A stretch of DNA of 37,545 nucleotides from Selenomonadales bacterium OttesenSCG-928-I06. Its GTDB lineage: Bacteria; Bacillota; Negativicutes; Sporomusales; Sporomusaceae. The notes below the pieces were generated by a model. The model made no database searches, had not been told where the DNA came from, and saw only the letters and a program-made list of their open reading frames with translations. Both the position numbers and the translations under genes were made by a program. Shown piece by piece: positions 16,117 to 23,307 of the stretch. Position 1 is the stretch's first letter, and every line of letters begins with the position of its first letter. Where the stretch lies: assembly GCA_030266395.1 (NCBI GenBank), contig JAJDHX010000011.1:1-37545 (forward strand), in the 5' to 3' direction.

Positions 16117-17288
16117 CTTTCCACCTTATCGAAATGCTGCACACGCAATCCCGATAAAAATTGAGATGCATCCCTCGGAGTGATAACCTCTTGAGTATAG
16201 GCATTCATAACGGTTTGGGCATAAAGTTTTCCTACTTGCGAACATATATTTGTACTTGGCGGCAAAAAGCCTCTTTTTTTGCTTTTTTGATTGCGTTGAT
16301 ATTGCTCGTACTCATTGTTGTATTGAGATAGTTTAGCATTATAAAAATCAAAAGTTATTTTACCAAGAGTAAGCAAACGCCCAATAATAACTTCACGGCT
16401 TACAGAAAATTTTCTAGCTGTTTTTCGGATGAAAACATCATCCAAATTGGATTGAGCAATCTTATTCCAGTGGCTATCATTCATTAAAGTATCTTGTGGC
16501 ACAAGGGCTTCGGCAGCAATTCGATTGCACCTAATCTCAATTTCAAATTGGCTCTGATGTTCTATGCTAAAAGTGTCACAAATCCCCGGTGTTCTTGTCA
16601 GAATATGTACAAATTCGTGTAGCAAAGTAAATATCCTTGCATTGTATTCATCTTTTCGGTTCACAACTATAATCGGAAAAACTGGATCATAAACAGACAT
16701 TCCACGCATAATACTCTTATCAATATTGCCGGCCTGAAAGACAAGAATACCAATCGAAGACAATGCTTCCCTATAGTAATTAAATGCCTCGTTACTGTCT
16801 TTAAATTTCTGCTGTTTTGTATAAGTGATTCCAAGTAATTGTCTTATTGTTTCAGCAATAGTAATATCTCTCACAGTTTCAGCATCCATGTACTCTTCAA
16901 AGCGAGGAAGCGGTGTATCCATTTCTGCATACAATTCTATCATCGCATCACGGCGCATGGAAATATCAATAAGTAGGTAATTAAGTTCTATAGAGTAATC
17001 AGACATTGCTTGATTGGCAAATGTCCTATAATCAGCATTTTTAGGAAGTTTAAATTTTTGAGGAGGGGTATCCAAAAAAAGCCAGGCATATGCTACCCTG
17101 ACTTTTTGTGCAAACTTTTTAGCTTGATTTATGGTGGGTAACTGCTCTCCCGATTCCCAGCTTTGGTATTGTTCAACTGTTACACCAATGGCCTTTGCCA
17201 CCAGCTCAACAGGCATACTTATTCGCTCTCGTGCCCAAATAAGAAGCTCTGGCGTTATTAGCGCATCGTTCCTTGGCATATTACCCAA
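16101..17288 (-). CDS. Xre-ImmA/IrrE metalloprotease, putative antitoxin
   Basis: 395 residues. An N-terminal helix-turn-helix (about residues 15-60: RERISMPVELVAKAIGVTVE ... SWESGEQLPTI) is followed by an ImmA/IrrE (COG2856) metallopeptidase domain with HEFVH at 224-228, the HExxH zinc motif, and a downstream EIEIRCNRIAAEALVP helix. The domain pair acts as a regulator that can be cleaved or can cleave a repressor; next to a PIN toxin it is most likely the antitoxin/regulator. The start is TTG at 17288 (SD GGAGG seven bases away) or ATG at 17279. It lies only 74 bases after frdB, with a half copy of repeat E between them and no clear promoter. Confidence 0.85.
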   Translation of the reverse strand: MGNMPRNDALITPELLIWARERISMPVELVAKAIGVTVEQYQSWESGEQLPTINQAKKFAQKVRVAYAWLFLDTPPQKFKLPKNADYRTFANQAMSDYSIELNYLLIDISMRRDAMIELYAEMDTPLPRFEEYMDAETVRDITIAETIRQLLGITYTKQQKFKDSNEAFNYYREALSSIGILVFQAGNIDKSIMRGMSVYDPVFPIIVVNRKDEYNARIFTLLHEFVHILTRTPGICDTFSIEHQSQFEIEIRCNRIAAEALVPQDTLMNDSHWNKIAQSNLDDVFIRKTARKFSVSREVIIGRLLTLGKITFDFYNAKLSQYNNEYEQYQRNQKSKKRGFLPPSTNICSQVGKLYAQTVMNAYTQEVITPRDASQFLSGLRVQHFDKVERWCFS

Positions 17289-17344
17289 CCCCCTTCCTCC
17301 TTTTTTATGTGAATTTTGTCTGCAGTTTTATATGGTTTTGCCAA

Positions 17345-17363
17345 ATACTTCTAATGCGTTTTT
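17345..17363 (-). repeat. Half copy of element E (E4)
   Basis: On the minus strand AAAAACGCATTAGAAGTAT is identical over 19 bases to the left arm of E3 (22344-22362). It begins within the frdB stop codon. The core and right half are absent. Confidence 0.7.
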
Positions 17364-18100
17364 TAAAAATCAAAGAACCTACTCAAAGTAAATATATTAA
17401 CCTCTCGATTCAACTTCCCTAAAGCATCTGTAAGAGGTATCTGTTTCGGACATGCCTCTACACAGTTCTGCGCATTACCGCAAGAAGCTATACCACCTTT
17501 ATCTTTGAGAGCCTCTAGCCTATCAGCTTTTTGCATGTTACCTATAGGATGAGTATTAAAAAGTTTAACCTGAGCAATTGGAGCAGGTCCAATAAAATCA
17601 GAATCCTTACTGAAATTCGGACAAACTTCCAAACAACAACCACAAGTCATACATTTGGAAATAGGATAAACTTCTTCTTGTTTATGACGAGGAAGTCTAG
17701 GACCTCTGCCAACATCAAAAGAACCATCTATTTCTACCCAAGCTTTAAGTCTCTTTAAAGCTTCAAACATCTTAGACCTGTCAACAATTAAATCTCTCAT
17801 TACAGGAAATTTAGTCAAAGGCTCTAATCTAATCGGCTGTTCTAAATCAGCTATCAAAGCAGAACATGCCTGACGCGCTTTACCATTTATACGCATTGTA
17901 CAAGCACCGCAAACTTCTTCCAAACAATTGCAGTCCCAAGCAACAGGATTAACCATTTGACCGTCTTTAGTAACAGGATTTTTCTTTATTTCCATCAAAG
18001 CTGTAACAACATTCATATTTTTAGTCACAGGAACTAAAAACTCTTGAGTATATGGCTTAGAATCAGGAGAGTCCTGACGTTTTATAATAAGATGAATCAC
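17363..18100 (-). CDS. frdB: Fumarate reductase/succinate dehydrogenase iron-sulfur subunit
   Basis: 245 residues. The N-terminal [2Fe-2S] ferredoxin domain has C59, C64, C67 and C79, the spacing of SdhB/FrdB. The C-terminal domain has CMTCGCCLEVCP (C150, C153, C156, C160) and a second cysteine group in CGNAQNCVEACP for the [4Fe-4S] and [3Fe-4S] clusters. It transfers electrons between the flavoprotein and the membrane quinone site. The start is GTG at 18100, directly after the frdA stop and with SD GGAGGG seven bases upstream. Last gene of frdCAB. Direction (fumarate reduction is likely in an anaerobe) cannot be read from sequence alone. Confidence 0.95.
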   Translation of the reverse strand: MIHLIIKRQDSPDSKPYTQEFLVPVTKNMNVVTALMEIKKNPVTKDGQMVNPVAWDCNCLEEVCGACTMRINGKARQACSALIADLEQPIRLEPLTKFPVMRDLIVDRSKMFEALKRLKAWVEIDGSFDVGRGPRLPRHKQEEVYPISKCMTCGCCLEVCPNFSKDSDFIGPAPIAQVKLFNTHPIGNMQKADRLEALKDKGGIASCGNAQNCVEACPKQIPLTDALGKLNREVNIFTLSRFFDF

Positions 18101-19852
18101 TTATTTACCCTCCTTTTTGTTAACATTCACATCATAACGACGTTCTCTTGGCGCCAGAAGCGAAGTATCAACTTCTTCATAACTAAGCACAGGTCCATCA
18201 GGAGTATACTGAGCTTTAGTTGTTTTAAGCCAGTTTTCATCATCACGATTAGGAAAATCAGGTTTATAATGTGAACCTCTGCTCTCATTTCTAGCAAGAG
18301 CACCCACTGTAATAACTCTGGCAAGTTTCATCATATCTTTTAAATTTCTAATAAACATGGCATTTTGGTTAGCATATTTAGAATTATCGTTAAGCTTAAT
18401 GCGGCTCCAGCGTTCTTCTAAATCCATTAACTTATTGTCAGTTTCTTTTAATTTATCATTATATCTTTCAATAGTAACATGTTCTGTCATAAAATCGCCC
18501 ATTTCTCTGTGAATAACATGAGGATTCTCAGAACCGTCCATCTTAGTAATTTTTCTGAAAGCTTCAATTTCTTTTTGTTTATATTCTTCTATAGTGCTTT
18601 CTTTTAAATATCTTCTTTCACTTAAACCATTAACAAAATTAACAGCATTAGGACCTGCAACCATACCACTATAAGTAGCAGACATCAAGGAATTACCGCC
18701 TAAACGATTAGCTCCATGATACATATAATCACATTCCCCAGCAGCAAAAAGCCCCGGAATATTTGTCATATGATTGTAATCAGTCCAAAGACCGCCCATA
18801 CTATAATGCATTGAAGGGAAGATTCTCATTGGAATCTTACGAGGATCCTCACCAATGAATTTTTCATAAATCTCTATTATACCGCCAAGTTTGCGATCAA
18901 GTTCTTTAGGATCAAGATGAGTTAAATCAAGATAAACCACATCTTCGCCGTTAATTTTATAGCCCAGTTCATTACAAACCTTAAAAATAGCTCTGGCTGC
19001 AACGTCACGAGGAACTAAATTGCCATATGCAGGATACCATTCCTCTAAGAAATACCAAGGCTGACCATCTCTATAAGTCCAAATCCTGCCGCCGTCACCA
19101 CGAGCAGATTCACTCATCAAACGACGTTTATCTTCGCCAGGAAGAGCAGTTGGATGAATTTGAATAAACTCTCCGTTAGCAAAATAAGCACCTTGCTGAT
19201 AAACAATAGAAGCAGCAGTACCAGTACTTGTCATGCCATTTGTACTTCTGCCATAAATCATACCTAAACCACCTGTAGCCAAAATTACAGCATCTGCCTG
19301 AAAAGCTTCAATTTCCATAGTTAAGATATTTTGAGCTACAATACCGCGGCAATAACCATTATCATCTAAAATAGCAGATAAAAACTCCCAGCCTTCACGT
19401 TTCTTAACCAAACCCTGAACTTCATATCTTCTGACTTGTTCATCTAAAGTATTTAAAAGCTGTTGTCCTGTAGTTGCTGAAGAAAACGCTGTTCTTCTAT
19501 GTTTAGTTCCGCCAAAAGGTCTTAAATCTAAAAGCCCTTCTTGAGTACGAGTAAACATCATGCCCATTCTATCCAGAGCATAAATAATCTTAGGAGCAGC
19601 TTCACACATAGCCTTTACAGGAGGTTGATTCGCTAAAAAGTCTCCTCCAAAAACAGTATCTATAAAATGTTGTTCAGTTGAATCATTCTCGCCTTTAGTA
19701 TTAAGCGCACCGTTAATCCCGCCTTGTGCACAACCTGTATGAGAACGTTTAACAGGAACAAGAGAAAACAGTTCTACTTCTTGTTTCATCTCTGCGATCC
19801 GAAGCGAAGCCATCAGCCCAGCTGCACCGCCGCCTACAACAATGATTTTCAT
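18101..19852 (-). CDS. frdA: Fumarate reductase/succinate dehydrogenase flavoprotein
   Basis: 583 residues. It has an N-terminal FAD-binding Rossmann motif (GGGAAGLMAS, residues 7-16) and a covalent-FAD histidine in RSHTGCAQGGINGA (H38). The capping and active-site regions contain QIHPTALPG, RIWTYRDGQP and LVPRDVAARAIF (with the proton-delivery Arg). The FAD C-terminal block HYSMGGLWTDYNHMTNIPGL is also present. The layout with a single cytochrome b subunit matches the B. subtilis/Wolinella type (frdC-A-B). The start codon overlaps the frdC stop (TGATG). It reduces fumarate to succinate, or the reverse, at the membrane face. Confidence 0.96.
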   Translation of the reverse strand: MKIIVVGGGAAGLMASLRIAEMKQEVELFSLVPVKRSHTGCAQGGINGALNTKGENDSTEQHFIDTVFGGDFLANQPPVKAMCEAAPKIIYALDRMGMMFTRTQEGLLDLRPFGGTKHRRTAFSSATTGQQLLNTLDEQVRRYEVQGLVKKREGWEFLSAILDDNGYCRGIVAQNILTMEIEAFQADAVILATGGLGMIYGRSTNGMTSTGTAASIVYQQGAYFANGEFIQIHPTALPGEDKRRLMSESARGDGGRIWTYRDGQPWYFLEEWYPAYGNLVPRDVAARAIFKVCNELGYKINGEDVVYLDLTHLDPKELDRKLGGIIEIYEKFIGEDPRKIPMRIFPSMHYSMGGLWTDYNHMTNIPGLFAAGECDYMYHGANRLGGNSLMSATYSGMVAGPNAVNFVNGLSERRYLKESTIEEYKQKEIEAFRKITKMDGSENPHVIHREMGDFMTEHVTIERYNDKLKETDNKLMDLEERWSRIKLNDNSKYANQNAMFIRNLKDMMKLARVITVGALARNESRGSHYKPDFPNRDDENWLKTTKAQYTPDGPVLSYEEVDTSLLAPRERRYDVNVNKKEGK

Positions 19853-20469
19853 CAGATTCCCCCCTTAAACATTACTACTGCAACAATACCTAAAGCAGCA
19901 AGTAACACACCTAAACTCAAACATAAAACCTGGCTAATTGTTTGAGATTTTTCCCCAGTAGTAATACCCCAAGTAATTAAAAAGCCCCATAAACCATTAC
20001 AGAAATGGAATACTACTGCCAAATAACCAATTATATGAATTATAAAATAACAGGGGTCTGACATAATTTGAGTCAACTGTTCAAAAGTATTAACAGAACC
20101 TAGTCCTGCTCCGCCAAAACGAAGTGCCCATACATGCCAAATAATAAATACAAAAGCAATGTATGCTGTAATCCTTTGCAAGAAAAACGTCCAATTTCTA
20201 AAATAACTATATGTAAAAACATTATTTTTACTAAGCAGCGCTACATACAATCCATATCCAGCATGAAATATCAGCGGAATAGCAATAAAGAATATCTCAA
20301 TAAACCCTTTTACAGGTATATTTCCAAAAAACTCTGTTGCCGCATTAAAATAAGCTGCTCCAAAAATCGCTAAAGAAATCGTAAAGATATGTTCCAATAA
20401 AAAAAGTCCTACAGGTATGACTCCAGTCAGCGAGTGAAGTCTTCTCAAAAGAAAATCACCTTGGCTCAA
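19852..20469 (-). CDS. frdC: Fumarate reductase/succinate dehydrogenase cytochrome b subunit
   Basis: About 205 residues with five hydrophobic helices, the size and topology of the di-heme SdhC/FrdC family that joins menaquinone to FrdAB. Histidines that may bind heme include those in RRLHSLTG, FLLEH, FHAGYG, IWHVW and IHIIGYLAVVFHF. I place the start at TTG 20469 (MSQGDFLLRRLHSLTG) because SD GGAGGGG lies six bases upstream; the GTG at 20484 overlaps this SD and has none of its own. A promoter lies 50-80 bases upstream. Confidence 0.9.
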   Translation of the reverse strand: MSQGDFLLRRLHSLTGVIPVGLFLLEHIFTISLAIFGAAYFNAATEFFGNIPVKGFIEIFFIAIPLIFHAGYGLYVALLSKNNVFTYSYFRNWTFFLQRITAYIAFVFIIWHVWALRFGGAGLGSVNTFEQLTQIMSDPCYFIIHIIGYLAVVFHFCNGLWGFLITWGITTGEKSQTISQVLCLSLGVLLAALGIVAVVMFKGGI

Positions 20470-20519
20470 AATGTTCCCCTCCACTATTAAAAAATATGTA
20501 CAAATACAAGTATCTTATA

Positions 20520-20549
20520 ATTATAGTATATAGCCTGTTTCATAGTCAA
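20520..20549 (-). promoter_or_regulatory. Promoter of frdCAB
   Basis: Minus strand TTGACT (20544-20549), 18-base spacer, TATAAT (20520-20525), about 50 bases before the frdC start. Confidence 0.78.
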
Positions 20550-20606
20550 TTAAATTAATAATTTCACTAAAGTCTCCAAAAAGACAAAACTAATTTTCAT
20601 CCCCTT

Positions 20607-20651
20607 AAAAAAAACCAAAAAACAAGCGAGTTCTTGGCGAAGCCCAAGAAC
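20607..20651 (-). terminator. Terminator-like hairpin A1 downstream of paaK
   Basis: On the minus strand GTTCTTGG, six-base loop, CCAAGAAC (arms at 20644-20651 and 20630-20637), then a T-rich run ending in eight T. It is part of the first tandem unit; the second unit has the same hairpin (20749-20770) with one G-T pair and a shorter T-run. Confidence 0.65.
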
Positions 20652-20826
20652 AGCCCGTAAAAATCAGCCACCAAGCCAAAAACCACAAAAAAATATCCAG
20701 ATACAAGAACCCTTTCAACCCTTTAAACAAACTCCCCAAAACAAGCGAGTTCTTGGCAAAGCTCAAGAACAGCCCGTAAAAATCAGCCACCAAGCCAAAA
20801 ACACACGAGAAGTGTCCAGATACAAG
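20621..20826. repeat. Tandem direct repeat, two 87-base units
   Basis: Units at 20621-20707 and 20740-20826 are offset by 119 bp. The first 63 bases differ at only a few positions. The last 12 bases (TCCAGATACAAG) are identical and lie at the same distance (75 bases) from the unit start. The 12 bases between are diverged. The second unit runs into full element E2, and the first ends where the E core begins, so the unit looks like a hairpin module plus the left arm of E, duplicated. Confidence 0.75.
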
Positions 20827-20929
20827 GCGGATTAAAAAATCCAGGACAGGCGCGTACTTGAGTACGTAACTGGTCTGGATTTTTTAACCAACGCAGTAGA
20901 TGGATGCTTATCGTGTGTTTTTTATCTAC
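20788..20929. repeat. Interspersed hairpin element E, full copy E2
   Basis: The outer stem is AAAAACACACGA (20797-20808) with TCGTGTG-T6 (20911-20923). The middle stem is AGTGTCCA (20811-20818) with TGGATGCT (two G-T pairs). The core is CAGATACAAGGCGG and CCAACGCAGTAG, identical to E1. The inner arm is AAAAAATCCAG (20834-20844) with CTGGATTTTTT (20875-20885). The apical CGTAC-TTGA-GTACG matches the apical CGTAC/GTACG of E1. The right end contains the paaK stop codon (20922-20924). Confidence 0.85.
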
Positions 20930-22214
20930 GGTTATCAATGACCCTTTTGGCTTTACCTTCACTCCGTTCAATACTTTGAGGTTCAACAAGCTTAACAATA
21001 GCTTTTACCCCAAGCACACCTTTAAGTCGCTCTTTAATCTCTGCTTCCAACTTAATCAACCTAGTCTGACTCTCTAAAAACAACTCTTCTGTCATCTCAA
21101 CCCTAACAGTCAAAATATCAAGATTATTTATTCTATCTACTACAAGCTGATAATGAGGTGCCAGAATTCCCATACCTAAAAGAACACTTTCCACTTGAGA
21201 CGGGAACATATTTACACCACGAATAATAAGCATATCATCAGATCTTGCCATTACCCTTTTCATCTTCAAAGTAGTCCTGCCACAAGGGCATTTATCTCTA
21301 TAAAGTCTAGTTAAATCTCTAGTTCTATAACGGATCATAGGCATAGCTTCTTTTGTTAAAGTAGTTATTACAAGCTCGCCCTCCTCGCCTTCTGGCAGAA
21401 CCTCGCCAGTCTCAGGATCTATTACCTCTAAATAAAAATGATCTTCCTGAATATGAAGCCCATTTTGCTCTGGACAATCACAAGAAACACCAGGTCCTAT
21501 AATCTCACTTAAGCCATAAATATCATATGTCTTAACCTTATATTGTCTTTCCAGTTCTCTTCTCATATCTTCTGACCAAGCCTCTGCCCCGCAGAAAACA
21601 GACTGTATATTCAACTCATCTATACTAATACCTTCTGCATCCATAGTCTCTCTTAGGAAAAGAGCATAAGAAGGAGTAGCAATAAAATGTGTTGTGCCAA
21701 AATCTTTCATAAGCATAATCTGTCTGGCAGTATTACCTGTAGAAGACGGAATAATAGTTGCACCAATCTTTTCAGCAGCAGACTGCATACCAAGACCACC
21801 TGTAAAAAGGCCGTATTTAACAGTCACCTGAAAAATCGACTCTTCACAAAGCCCTCCTGCCGCAAGCGAACGAGCAAGAACCTCTGCCCAAATATCAAGA
21901 TCATGTGCAGTATAAGCTACTGCTGTAGGTCTGCCGGTAGTTCCGCTTGAAGTATGAAACCTTGATAACTTCTTAATCGGCACAGCCAACATCCCATGCG
22001 GATATCTTTCTCTCATATTTTGTTTCGTAATAAAAGGCAGTTTACTAATATCAGCCTTAGATTTAATATCTTGTGGTGATATTTTATGTTCCTTCAAAAG
22101 CTCATTATAAAAAGGAACATTCTCATAAGTATATTTTACAACCTTAAGTAATCTTTCTTCCTGCAAAGACTCCATCTTAGAAGGATCCATAGTCTCATAT
22201 TTATTCCAAATCAC
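20922..22214 (-). CDS. paaK: Phenylacetate-CoA ligase family protein
   Basis: AMP-forming aryl-acid CoA ligase of 430 residues. The ATP-binding motif is SSGTTGRPTAVAYT. YDIYGLSEIIGPGVSCDC, MIRYRTRDLTRLY, CPCGRT and RSDDMLIIRGVNMFPSQVE are PaaK-family signatures. It activates phenylacetate or a related arylacetate (indoleacetate, hydroxyphenylacetate) to the CoA thioester; the exact substrate is not visible. The start is GTG 22214 with SD GGAGG seven bases upstream. No indolepyruvate oxidoreductase genes are adjacent. Transcription passes through a T-box leader with a Trp-like specifier, which ties this enzyme to amino-acid supply. The TAA stop is formed in the border of repeat E2. Confidence 0.93.
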   Translation of the reverse strand: MIWNKYETMDPSKMESLQEERLLKVVKYTYENVPFYNELLKEHKISPQDIKSKADISKLPFITKQNMRERYPHGMLAVPIKKLSRFHTSSGTTGRPTAVAYTAHDLDIWAEVLARSLAAGGLCEESIFQVTVKYGLFTGGLGMQSAAEKIGATIIPSSTGNTARQIMLMKDFGTTHFIATPSYALFLRETMDAEGISIDELNIQSVFCGAEAWSEDMRRELERQYKVKTYDIYGLSEIIGPGVSCDCPEQNGLHIQEDHFYLEVIDPETGEVLPEGEEGELVITTLTKEAMPMIRYRTRDLTRLYRDKCPCGRTTLKMKRVMARSDDMLIIRGVNMFPSQVESVLLGMGILAPHYQLVVDRINNLDILTVRVEMTEELFLESQTRLIKLEAEIKERLKGVLGVKAIVKLVEPQSIERSEGKAKRVIDNRR

Positions 22215-22334
22215 GATTTTGCCTCCTCAACCATTAATTTTTATATATAAAAGCTATCCAAATCAGCTCCACCATCGCCACTTAACTGACCCAATATTCA
22301 TATAAAATAACTCCTTTTTAAAGACTTTACCTAT

Positions 22335-22386
22335 CACCCAGCCAAAAACGCATTAGAAGTATGTAGATGCATGCTTACCATGCGAT
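22335..22386. repeat. Internally deleted copy of element E (E3)
   Basis: The outer stem CGCAT (22349-22353) pairs with ATGCG (22380-22384), and the inner stem AGTATG (22358-22363) pairs with CATGCT (22370-22375, one G-T). TAGAAGT on the left and GTAGATG...GCTTAYC on the right align with E1 and E2, but the CAGATACAAGGCGG core, inner arm and CCAACGC are missing. It also shares CACCCAGCC upstream with E1. It sits in the paaK leader between the T-box terminator and the SD. Confidence 0.7.
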
Positions 22387-22393
22387 TCAAACT

Positions 22394-22431
22394 AAAAAAA
22401 CCTCAATCCCAAAAACTTTTAAGGGACGAGG
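22394..22431 (-). terminator. T-box regulated terminator
   Basis: Minus strand CCTCGTCCC (22423-22431), loop, GGGATTGAGG (22401-22410), then seven T. Its 5' arm directly follows the T-box sequence, as expected for the terminator that competes with the antiterminator. Confidence 0.88.
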
Positions 22432-22690
22432 TTAAACTCGCGGTGCCACCCTGGTTGACCAAAATTAATTGATCCGGCTCAATAAAGTACGGAATCTTAA
22501 ACAAGACTCGATACTCATTTCTAAAATAACGGCAGAAAATCCCGGCAGCGCCTACCCCTTTTCAGGCTCAGACTGCATCTCACAGACCCATTCAATATAC
22601 CAAGTAATACTGATCTTACACTACCATCAGCTCGCTGAAATCCTTTTTGTATATTTACTATCTCTGATCATTGATTTTAAGATATAAATT
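22394..22690 (-). ncRNA. T-box leader, probably tryptophan-specific, controlling paaK
   Basis: The minus strand contains the T-box consensus AGGGTGGCACCGCG (22439-22452) and, just after, a terminator. Upstream is a Stem I: the distal part has GAGCTGATGGTAG and GATCAG. The specifier loop is closed by AATATAC/GTATATT above and CAGA/TCTG below, with AGTA on the 5' side and GAATGGG on the 3' side. Reading the usual GAA-NNN-purine layout gives the specifier UGG (Trp; 22588-22590). One base later would be GGG (Gly), which fits the layout less well. T-boxes sense uncharged tRNA and allow readthrough when the amino acid is short. Confidence 0.88.
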
Positions 22691-22696
22691 ACACTT

Positions 22697-22726
22697 AGTA
22701 TATCAATCATAACTTGTCATTGTCAA
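22697..22726 (-). promoter_or_regulatory. Promoter of the T-box leader/paaK
   Basis: Minus strand TTGACA (22721-22726), 18-base spacer, TATACT (22697-22702). It puts the transcript start near 22690, just before Stem I. Confidence 0.8.
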
Positions 22727-22751
22727 CACATTAATCTTTAATTATTTAATA

Positions 22752-22778
22752 TAAAAAGACGGTCTGATAACCGTCTTG
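22752..22778 (-). terminator. Terminator after the YmaF-like gene
   Basis: Minus strand AAGACGGT, six-base loop, ACCGTCTT followed by T-rich sequence. It ends the upstream transcript just before the T-box promoter. Confidence 0.82.
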
Positions 22779-22790
22779 ATTATTTATAAT

Positions 22791-23243
22791 CTACTCATCC
22801 TCATCATCACTATACTCGCTTTGACGTCCATAACCATAATTTTGACCTTGATTGTAATTATAATTACCGCCAAACTGAGAACCAAAACCATCAAAAATAT
22901 TTGCAGCAACCAACTCTGTACTTCCTATAAAATTATGACTATGTCCCGCATTAGTACCGGTAACTCCTGAAAAATAATGAACATGACTGCCATCAGGCAT
23001 TTGAAAAGCAATATCTGTTAGAATATCGTAAGAATGCCAGTGTCCTTCATTATTAGCAGTATCATAATCTGTCCTGCCATTTAATTTATGCACATGAGAC
23101 GGTCCTCTTTTACAAGCCTGACACGATATCCCAAGCACTTTATGCTGATGACCCCAAGTAGCATCTGTTGTTATCACATAAGAGTGAACATGAATACGCC
23201 ACTTTGGCATCTCATTTTTGCGATCTTCTTCAGAACCAGCCAT
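22791..23243 (-). CDS. YmaF-family His-rich protein
   Basis: 150 residues with repeated His motifs (HVHSY, WGHQHKV, SHVHKL, EGHWHSYD, SHVHYFSG, AGHSHNF), which is the pattern of the YmaF family. The His pairs suggest metal binding, but no activity is established that I know of. The C-terminal tail is low-complexity Gly/Asn/Tyr/Gln followed by acidic residues (SDDEDE). SD AAGGTGG precedes the ATG. A single-gene unit with its own terminator. Confidence 0.75.
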   Translation of the reverse strand: MAGSEEDRKNEMPKWRIHVHSYVITTDATWGHQHKVLGISCQACKRGPSHVHKLNGRTDYDTANNEGHWHSYDILTDIAFQMPDGSHVHYFSGVTGTNAGHSHNFIGSTELVAANIFDGFGSQFGGNYNYNQGQNYGYGRQSEYSDDEDE

Positions 23244-23307
23244 CTTAGCGCCACCTTTCTAAAATTCTATGCAAGATATACTATGCAGAAAAGTGGCTTT
23301 AGTTGCA

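Larger units (their letters stand above)
20470..20921. other. Repeat-rich intergenic region between frdC and paaK
   Basis: Holds the frd promoter (20520-20549), two tandem copies of an 87-base unit (20621-20707 and 20740-20826), two terminator-like hairpins, and most of the full E2 element. No gene is supported here; the short open frames across the repeats have no SD. Confidence 0.8.

Noticed and set aside
20621-20826. CRISPR array
   Set aside because: Only two units, with long imperfect repeats and no regular spacers; no cas genes in the window.
20605-20998. Short minus-strand open frames across the repeat region (about 60-70 codons)
   Set aside because: They run through the tandem repeat and E2, have no SD and no family features; they are by-products of the repeats.
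22588-22590. Glycine (GGG) specifier for the T-box
   Set aside because: Shifting one base would break the GAA-codon-purine layout next to the AGTA/GAA loop motif; UGG fits better. It remains a minor alternative.
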